Below, piece by piece: positions 58,628-64,000 of a stretch of 64,000 nucleotides of DNA. The stretch is from Bacteroidales bacterium (GTDB taxonomy: Bacteria > Bacteroidota > Bacteroidia > Bacteroidales > Lentimicrobiaceae): assembly GCA_016709025.1 (NCBI GenBank), contig JADJEQ010000004.1, forward strand, positions 248,001-312,000, given 5' to 3'. The notes beneath the pieces are model-generated. The model worked only from the letters and a program-made list of their open reading frames with translations. It did not search any database and was not told the DNA's origin. Made by a program: the position numbers and the translations under genes. Positions within the stretch are counted from its first letter, which is position 1. Every line of letters begins with the position of its first letter.

Positions 58628-59230
58628 ATGAAAACATTTATCATCATAACCACTATCGGTATCCTTCTGGTAGTCCTATTTCAATCTTACACAATAATGT
58701 CTTCAAACAAAACCGAAGAACAGAAATATACCGTCATCCTTAAAGAGAAGGATTTCGAAATCAGGTTTTACCCATCTGCAACTATAGCAACAATTACTTC
58801 TGACGCGAAAACTTACAAAGATTTGTCGGGTTCAGGGTTTCGACAGTTAGCCGGCTATATTTTTGGCGGCAATGAGACAAATACAAGTATTTCAATGACT
58901 GCGCCTGTTCACATGGATATCAATGATTCTGTTTCGAGTATGAGTTTTGTCATGCCATCGGGATACACCGAAGAAAATCTGCCTAAACCCAATAACAGTA
59001 ATGTAATCATACAAAAAACACAGGATGAATATGTTGCTGTCATCCGGTTTGATGGATTTGCATCTGATAAAGACCTGAACTTCTATTCCGAAAAGCTCCA
59101 CGGTATTCTGACGGAGAAAGGGTTAACCTCTTACGGAAACACCAGATTCCTGGGATACAACCCACCTTTCCAACTCGTCAACAGGAGGAATGAAATTATT
59201 GTTTCGGTTAATTGGGAGGAGCAAAATTAG
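58628..59230 (+). CDS. SOUL-family heme-binding protein, 200 aa
   Basis: N-terminal export segment (IIITTIGILLVVLFQSYTIM), then the SOUL/HEBP fold: EEQKYTVILKEKDFEIRFYP, GSGFRQLAGYIFGGNETNTS, ISMTAPVHMDINDSVSSMSF, VMPSGYTEENLPKPNNSN, AVIRFDGFASDK, YGNTRFLGYNPPFQLVNRRN. 'I-x-M-T-x-P-V', 'F-V-M-P' and 'Y-N-P-P-x' are hallmark strings. Periplasmic or membrane-anchored heme/porphyrin binding is expected. Together with the heme oxygenase-like gene at 41.9 kb it hints at heme handling, although they are far apart. Confidence 0.9.
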   Translation: MKTFIIITTIGILLVVLFQSYTIMSSNKTEEQKYTVILKEKDFEIRFYPSATIATITSDAKTYKDLSGSGFRQLAGYIFGGNETNTSISMTAPVHMDINDSVSSMSFVMPSGYTEENLPKPNNSNVIIQKTQDEYVAVIRFDGFASDKDLNFYSEKLHGILTEKGLTSYGNTRFLGYNPPFQLVNRRNEIIVSVNWEEQN

Positions 59231-59297
59231 CCAGCAATAAATCAACCTGCCGTCAAGCTAATCCTGCGATAATTTAAACGCAAAAATACATTTTCAA

Positions 59298-59993
59298 ATG
59301 TCAACTTATTTAATCATCGGAGCATCCACAGGAATTGGTAAAAAACTTGCTGATCAACTGGTTGATTCCGGGCACAGGGTATATGCCACTTACTTTAAGA
59401 ATAAACCTACTGATCCTGGTTCAATTGAATACCATTACCTGAATGTGCTTGACGAAAACATTCAGTTCGATTTTGTTTCCGAATCATTGGATGGCCTGGT
59501 GTATTGTCCCGGAAGTATAAATCTGAGGCCTTTTGCACGAATAAAACCAGCCGATTTTGTTGATGACTTTAACCTGCAGGTAACCGGAGCAATTAAATCA
59601 ATACAGGCGGCATTGCCCCGCTTGAAAAAAGCTGAAAATAGTTCAATTGTATTATTTTCAACGGTTGCTGTTCAGACAGGTTTTCCTTTTCATACGCAGG
59701 TTTCGGCTTCAAAAGGCGCTGTTGAAGGTTTAACAAGGGCCCTGGCAGCTGAATTTGCCCCAAATATTCGCGTTAACTGCATCGCTCCTTCTTTAACGGA
59801 TACTCCTCTTGCAGCTCCATTGTTAAACACCGATCAGAAAAGGGAAGCCAATGCATTGCGTCATCCTTTAAAAAAAACCGGCACAACTCAGAATATTGCT
59901 GATATGGCAGATTTTTTACTGTCTGGAAAAGGCAGCTGGATTTCGGGACAGATATTTCATGTTGATGGAGGAATGTCGTCACTCAGAGTTTAA
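59298..59993 (+). CDS. short-chain dehydrogenase/reductase, 231 aa
   Basis: Cofactor motif GASTGIG at ~8-14. After this the segment GLVYCPGSINLRPF replaces the usual NNAG with YCPG, the form used in a distinct short SDR subgroup. Catalytic residues: Ser in LFSTVAVQTG, Tyr/Lys position read as HTQVSASKGAVEG, where the usual YxxxK is replaced by V-S-A-S-K, so the tyrosine is not obvious. The end, GSWISGQIFHVDGGMSSLR, is standard. Because the catalytic Tyr is not in place it may have altered activity. Confidence 0.85.
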   Translation: MSTYLIIGASTGIGKKLADQLVDSGHRVYATYFKNKPTDPGSIEYHYLNVLDENIQFDFVSESLDGLVYCPGSINLRPFARIKPADFVDDFNLQVTGAIKSIQAALPRLKKAENSSIVLFSTVAVQTGFPFHTQVSASKGAVEGLTRALAAEFAPNIRVNCIAPSLTDTPLAAPLLNTDQKREANALRHPLKKTGTTQNIADMADFLLSGKGSWISGQIFHVDGGMSSLRV

Positions 59994-60080
59994 GGGATGA
60001 AGATGTCACTCTTAAAAGTCGCATGCGGTTAAATTCAAAAACGAAAACGTACAATTCACTTTAAGGAATTATTTAAAATA

Positions 60081-61058
60081 ATGATGAAACAAATCCTTCC
60101 CCTCCGGTCAATGGGTAAATCAGATCTGATGATAACACCTATTGGTCTGGGTTGCTGGCAATTCAGCAAACAACAAAATATGGCCGGAAAATACTGGCCT
60201 GATATGGAAGATGATCTCATTGAAAAAATGGTAAAAATTTCCCTGGAAGGCGGTATCAATTGGTTTGATACTGCCGAGCTTTATGGCAATGGTGCTTCTG
60301 AAAGATCATTGGCAGCATCGCTCAGGGAACTTGGCAAAAAGCCGGGTGAAATCATTGTGGCTACCAAATGGTGGCCCATGTTCAGATTTGCATCAAATAT
60401 CCTAAAAACAATTGATCAGCGGATAGAGGCACTTGCACCTTACCCCATTGATCTTTACCAGGTTCATCAGCCGTGGGGTTTCTCAAACGAAAAAGCCGAA
60501 ATGGAAGCCATGGCAAGGCTGGTAAAAGAACAAAAGATCCGGTATGTGGGGGTAAGTAATTTTTCGGCCGCACAAATGAGATCCGCATGGGAAACGCTTC
60601 AAAAACATGGCATTCATCTGGTTTCCAACCAGGTGAGGTACAACCTGCTGGATCGGAAAATTGAATCCAATGGAATTCTGGAAACTGCAAAAGAACTTGG
60701 AATAACCATCATCGCATACTCCCCGCTGGCGCAGGGGCTGGTTACCGGGAAGTTCCACGATAACCCTGAATTGTTAAAAAATATTGGTATTCGCAAATAT
60801 TCTTCACTTTTTAAACCCGCCGGACTGGAAAAGAGCAGGCCTGTCGTAAAATATGTTCAGGAGCTGGCAATCAAATACAGTGTTACTCCTTCCCAAATCG
60901 CGCTCAACTGGCTGATCAATTCCCATGGAGAAACAGTTGTTGCTATTCCCGGTGCCACCAAAGAATCGCATGCTAAAGAAAACACCGGAACAATGACTTT
61001 CAAATTAGCTGCCGAAGATCTACTCTTATTAGATAAGAAAAGTGTAGCTTTCATTTAA
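60081..61058 (+). CDS. aldo/keto reductase, 325 aa
   Basis: (beta/alpha)8 AKR: LMITPIGLGCWQFSK at the start, catalytic Asp and Tyr in NWFDTAELYGNGASE (~57-71), Lys in IIVATKWWPMF (~95), His in YQVHQPW (~126), and NADPH-side segments VSNFSAAQM, LVSNQVRYNLLDRKIESNGI, IIAYSPLAQGLVTGKF and VAIPGATKESHAKENTG. Complete tetrad; active NADPH-dependent aldehyde/ketone reductase expected. Same strand, 87 nt after the SDR. Confidence 0.92.
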   Translation: MMKQILPLRSMGKSDLMITPIGLGCWQFSKQQNMAGKYWPDMEDDLIEKMVKISLEGGINWFDTAELYGNGASERSLAASLRELGKKPGEIIVATKWWPMFRFASNILKTIDQRIEALAPYPIDLYQVHQPWGFSNEKAEMEAMARLVKEQKIRYVGVSNFSAAQMRSAWETLQKHGIHLVSNQVRYNLLDRKIESNGILETAKELGITIIAYSPLAQGLVTGKFHDNPELLKNIGIRKYSSLFKPAGLEKSRPVVKYVQELAIKYSVTPSQIALNWLINSHGETVVAIPGATKESHAKENTGTMTFKLAAEDLLLLDKKSVAFI

Positions 61059-61275
61059 CGGTTGTTTACAAAAAAGTATGCAATGGCTGGTTTCTGAAAT
61101 TGCATAACCGGAGAAGAGGAAACTGAAAAAGGTAAATTAGAAACCATGATAAAAGAATTCTATTATCCTTCATTTTGAACTACCTTTGATAAGGGAGTTA
61201 TCGGGGTTGATTTTCAAATGTTTTAACTTCTCCGGCATAGTTAACCTGAAAACAACAATCTGAAAATTCCATATA

Positions 61276-61608
61276 ATGAAAGCAGCTAAAACATTTGCAG
61301 TTGCAGGAACGCTTATCATGTTTCTCACTCTCTTATATGGATTTATAGAAGGTGATTTTTTCAAAGAAGGCAGCCTTCTGTTTTCAATGGTATGGGGAAA
61401 AGTGAGCCTGATTGATGTCTATATCGGATTTTTCCTCTTCTCAGCCTGGGTGCTTTACCGCGAAGAGAAATTGATGACTTCTGCCCTGTGGATATTGTCA
61501 ATCATGGTTCTGGGTAATTTGATCACCTGCTTATATGCAACCATTGCCCTATACAATTCCGGGGAAGATTATAAGCGGTTCTGGCTCGGGAAACATCATC
61601 AAAGTTAA
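61276..61608 (+). CDS. DUF1475-like small membrane protein, 110 aa
   Basis: Three spans: TFAVAGTLIMFLTLLYGFIE, LIDVYIGFFLFSAWVLYREE and ILSIMVLGNLITCLYATIAL. 'G-D-F-F-x-E', 'W-G-x-x-x-L-I-D-x-Y-x-G-F-x-L-F' and 'G-N-x-x-x-x-x-Y' match the DUF1475 group of unknown function. The stop is directly followed (1 nt) by the DAK2-DegV start, so both are one transcript. Confidence 0.8.
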   Translation: MKAAKTFAVAGTLIMFLTLLYGFIEGDFFKEGSLLFSMVWGKVSLIDVYIGFFLFSAWVLYREEKLMTSALWILSIMVLGNLITCLYATIALYNSGEDYKRFWLGKHHQS

Positions 61609-61609
61609 A

Positions 61610-63406
61610 ATGAAAACTGAACCCATACTCGAAATAGATGGCCGAAGGTTATATTACACCTTTATTGCAGGTGCCAATAATATTCTGGCTAACCAGAACT
61701 ACCTCAACAAAATAAACGTTTTCCCGGTAAATGACGGAGATACCGGCAGCAATATGGCAACAACCATACAATCGGTCATAGAATCAATTCATCCGCACAA
61801 ATCCTATAAAATTACTGCCGACCTGATTGCCGAAACAACCATGACAAATGCCCGCGGTAACTCCGGGATAATTTTTGCCCAGTTTTTATATGGCATTAGC
61901 AAAGAAACCGGGAACTGCAGTAGTCTCAGCATCCCCCAATTTGCCGAAAGCATCAAAAAATCAATTCCTTACATGTACGAAGCGGTAGCCAATCCTGTAG
62001 AAGGAACTATGCTGACAGTCATCAGGGAATGGTCGGATTATATATATACTCATCGCGAAATCATTACTGATTTTAATCAATTATTTGTTCGTTCACATGA
62101 TTGCCTGGCAAAATCACTGGCTGCTACCAAAGCTCAGTTAATTGAACTTTCGAATGCAAATGTTGTGGATTCCGGAGCAAATGCCTTTGTATTGTTTATA
62201 GAGGGGATTATTGGCTTAATTAAATCAAATAACCTCCATAAATTATTACACACAAAAACAGAAACCCTAGTTTTACCTTCGAACAGCAATCATATTCAGG
62301 AAGAGGTAAAATTCCGTTATTGTACTGAAGGCATACTGAAAAATCTTACGGTGGATCAAAAATCACTGTCGCTGATTCTTCAAAACCATGGCGATTCAGT
62401 TGTAATCGGAGGCAACGAAAAAACCAAGCATATTCATGTTCACACCAATCATCCTGCCGATATGTTTCAGCAGTTAAAGGATATCAGCCTGATTACTTTT
62501 AACAAAGCTGACGATATGCTCCGGCAGAGTGAGGCCATTTACAAGCGAAAATACAACATTGCCCTGGTAACCGACTCAACCTGCGATCTTCCTCAGAATC
62601 TGATGGATCAATACCAGGTAAATATGGTGCCCATCAATATAAATTTTGGCGAAAGTCATTACCTGGATAAGGTTACGATTCAACCCGGCCAGTTTTATTC
62701 TCTGCTCGGGCAGCACAAAGAATTCCCGAAAACTTCCCAGGTCAACGAAAAAGCATTCGTTAGTTTATACACCCGATTGTCAGCAAATTACGATTCTATC
62801 ATCGCTATTCATCTTACCGATAAATTCAGCGGAACCTTTTATAACAGTCAAAAGGCCGCGCTATCAGTATTTCAGGAATTCAATAAGCCCATTGCAGTTA
62901 TTAACTCAAAAAATCTTTCAGGTGCTCTTGGCCTGCTGGTTTTACGCACTGCGCATGCAATAGAAGCCGGGAATTCGCATGATGAAATTGTTGGCATGGT
63001 TTCGGCCTGGATGAAGAACACGTATATTTTCGTAAGTGTTAAAACCCTGAAATACATGGTTCGCGGAGGAAGAGTCTCACATTTTAAAGGCATTGTAGCA
63101 AACCTGCTGAATGTGAACCCTATTGTTTCGATGGATGAAGACGGAGCGTCATACATCTTTGGTAAAACCTACAGCCAGCAATCCAATATGGAAAAAGTGA
63201 TGCTGCACCTCAGTTCAATTTGTAAGGGAAGGGAAATCTGGAATTACATCGTACTTCACGCACAAAATACCGGTTCTGCCGAATGGTACACCCACAAAAT
63301 GAAAGCCTTTACAGGCAAAGAACCGGTATCTGTAGTAAATATTTCTCCGGTAATAGGTGCTAATGCCGGAATTGGCACTGCAGCAGTTGCCATCATGTTT
63401 AAATAA
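61610..63406 (+). CDS. DAK2-DegV fusion: fatty-acid kinase-like FakA/FakB in one chain, 598 aa
   Basis: Residues ~10-200 are the DAK2 (DhaL-like, FakA N-terminal) ATP-binding domain: ILANQNYLNKINVFPVNDGD, then TGSNMATTIQSV, ETTMTNARGNSGIIFAQFLY and NPVEGTMLTVIREW. ~200-310 links through a FakA-middle-like part (VVIGGNEKTKHIHVHTNHPA). From ~315 on a DegV/FakB fatty-acid-binding domain follows: NIALVTDSTCDLPQNLMDQY, FPKTSQVNEKAFVSLYTRL, SIIAIHLTDKFSGTFYNSQK, YMVRGGRVSHFKGIVANLLN, VNPIVSM. In Firmicutes these are separate proteins that phosphorylate exogenous fatty acids. Here kinase and carrier are fused. A frame start at 61535 is a shadow; ATG at 61610 is used. Confidence 0.9.
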   Translation: MKTEPILEIDGRRLYYTFIAGANNILANQNYLNKINVFPVNDGDTGSNMATTIQSVIESIHPHKSYKITADLIAETTMTNARGNSGIIFAQFLYGISKETGNCSSLSIPQFAESIKKSIPYMYEAVANPVEGTMLTVIREWSDYIYTHREIITDFNQLFVRSHDCLAKSLAATKAQLIELSNANVVDSGANAFVLFIEGIIGLIKSNNLHKLLHTKTETLVLPSNSNHIQEEVKFRYCTEGILKNLTVDQKSLSLILQNHGDSVVIGGNEKTKHIHVHTNHPADMFQQLKDISLITFNKADDMLRQSEAIYKRKYNIALVTDSTCDLPQNLMDQYQVNMVPININFGESHYLDKVTIQPGQFYSLLGQHKEFPKTSQVNEKAFVSLYTRLSANYDSIIAIHLTDKFSGTFYNSQKAALSVFQEFNKPIAVINSKNLSGALGLLVLRTAHAIEAGNSHDEIVGMVSAWMKNTYIFVSVKTLKYMVRGGRVSHFKGIVANLLNVNPIVSMDEDGASYIFGKTYSQQSNMEKVMLHLSSICKGREIWNYIVLHAQNTGSAEWYTHKMKAFTGKEPVSVVNISPVIGANAGIGTAAVAIMFK

Positions 63407-63417
63407 TTTTTTCAATT

Positions 63418-64000
63418 ATGTCTTTCATTCAAATTTACCTTCTTGCCTTTGCTTCCATCATGTTGATGATGACCATTTTATGGCTTATCAGTATCAAAAT
63501 CAAAAATGTAAGCATTGTCGACCTTTTCTGGGGTTTTGGATTTGTAGTAGCCAGTGTGGTTTACTTTCTTACCACTGAAGGAACGGAAATACGCAAAATC
63601 CTTATAATGACAATGGTTTCTATCTGGGGCTTGCGTCTTTCGATTTACCTGGCATGGCGTAACCTGGGCAAAGGGGAAGATTTCCGGTACCAGAAATTCA
63701 GGAAAGACTTTGGGGAAAACCGTTACTGGTGGTATAGCTTTTTTTCGGTCTTCCTGCTGCAGGGTGTTTTGATGTGGCTAATTTCAGCGCCTCTGTTGGG
63801 AGCACAGTTTTATGCAGGAAGTGAGCCGGGAATACTTGATTTTATTGGTGTTGCAATCTGGGTTACCGGGTTTGTATTTGAAGCAGGAGGCGATTTTCAA
63901 CTGGCCCGGTTTAAAGCCAACCCCTCAAATAAAGGCAAAGTACTCGATACCGGCTTTTGGCGTTATACCCGTCATCCCAATTATTTTGGTGATGCAGCGG
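63418..64000 (+). CDS. DUF1295 / steroid-reductase-like membrane protein, 5' part
   Basis: ATG at 63418, 11 nt after the previous stop; runs off the right edge. Spans YLLAFASIMLMMTILWLISI, NVSIVDLFWGFGFVVASVVY and ILIMTMVSIWGLRLSIYLAW, then GEDFRYQKFRKDFGENRYWW, LDFIGVAIWVTGFVFEAGGD, FQLARFKANPSNKGKVLDTG, FWRYTRHPNYFGDA. 'D-x-x-W-G', 'R-Y' and 'L-x-x-G-x-W-x-Y-T-R-H-P-N-Y-F-G' identify DUF1295, relatives of NAD(P)-dependent steroid/isoprenyl reductases. Likely co-transcribed with the DAK2-DegV gene. Confidence 0.9.
   Translation, partial: MSFIQIYLLAFASIMLMMTILWLISIKIKNVSIVDLFWGFGFVVASVVYFLTTEGTEIRKILIMTMVSIWGLRLSIYLAWRNLGKGEDFRYQKFRKDFGENRYWWYSFFSVFLLQGVLMWLISAPLLGAQFYAGSEPGILDFIGVAIWVTGFVFEAGGDFQLARFKANPSNKGKVLDTGFWRYTRHPNYFGDAA

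Noticed and set aside
61535..61609. Earlier start for the DAK2-DegV gene
   Set aside because: It overlaps the end of the DUF1475-like gene out of frame. The DAK2 homology begins right after ATG 61610.

Overview
The window looks like a chromosomal segment of a Bacteroidota bacterium, probably Bacteroidales-like. The evidence is two proteins with gliding-motility / type IX secretion C-terminal domains, many small lipoproteins with Bacteroidota-style lipoboxes, TAnnTTTG-type -7 promoter boxes upstream of many genes, and mostly AT-rich DNA. No rRNA, tRNA, CRISPR array, phage module or replication origin was recognised. Most genes from 1 to 38.4 kb are on the minus strand.

Layout. 0-3.7 kb: the 5' part of a GH10 xylanase-like lipoprotein, an 8-bp repeat island, a two-HKD phospholipase D-like protein, and a GyrI-like gene cut off by a telomere-like TTAAGG array. 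3.8-7.2 kb: an AT-rich block with one intact small gene and two decayed genes whose frames can be rebuilt only across many frameshifts and stops. 7.3-9.6 kb: a secreted protein between diverged direct repeats, then a repeat island. 9.6-34.4 kb: about two dozen unrelated small genes, all on the minus strand, mostly lipoproteins, secreted or membrane proteins. They include DUF2625, DKNYY-repeat, RDD, LamG, M50-like, TPR, XRE/DUF2975 and CdiI-type immunity proteins. Their intergenic DNA belongs to a few recurring families: a conserved promoter block in nine copies, an element with arms related to AGGCTAA, and long imperfect inverted repeats with a constant 71-74 nt spacer. MITE-like elements interrupt the array. 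I read this as a gene-cassette-like array and the most interesting part of the window. No integrase is present and the sites do not match canonical attC boxes.

34.4-38.4 kb: another repeat island and a 1101-residue PKD-rich T9SS cargo protein. 38.7-64 kb is ordinary chromosome: an AraC regulator with an SDR; a heme oxygenase-like gene; a GC-richer ABC exporter with a TetR regulator; a redox cluster (MDR oxidoreductase, DUF4386, thioredoxin-reductase-like); a REP-associated tyrosine transposase with palindromes and minisatellites inside its coding region; SanA-like, Ntn hydrolase, cation/H+ antiporter, AlbA_2, DUF4395, DsrE and serine hydrolase genes; crcB with DUF190; then on the plus strand fasciclin, SOUL heme-binding, SDR, aldo/keto reductase, a DAK2-DegV fusion and the start of a DUF1295 protein.

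Repeat families link distant parts of the window. REP-like palindromes at 9.06 and 34.7 kb share the AGACGC/GCGTCTCTG ends of the palindrome inside the transposase gene at 49.3 kb. A 79-bp double-hairpin unit is single at 9.4 kb and five-fold at 15 kb. All functional calls come from reading the translated sequence; no database search was run.
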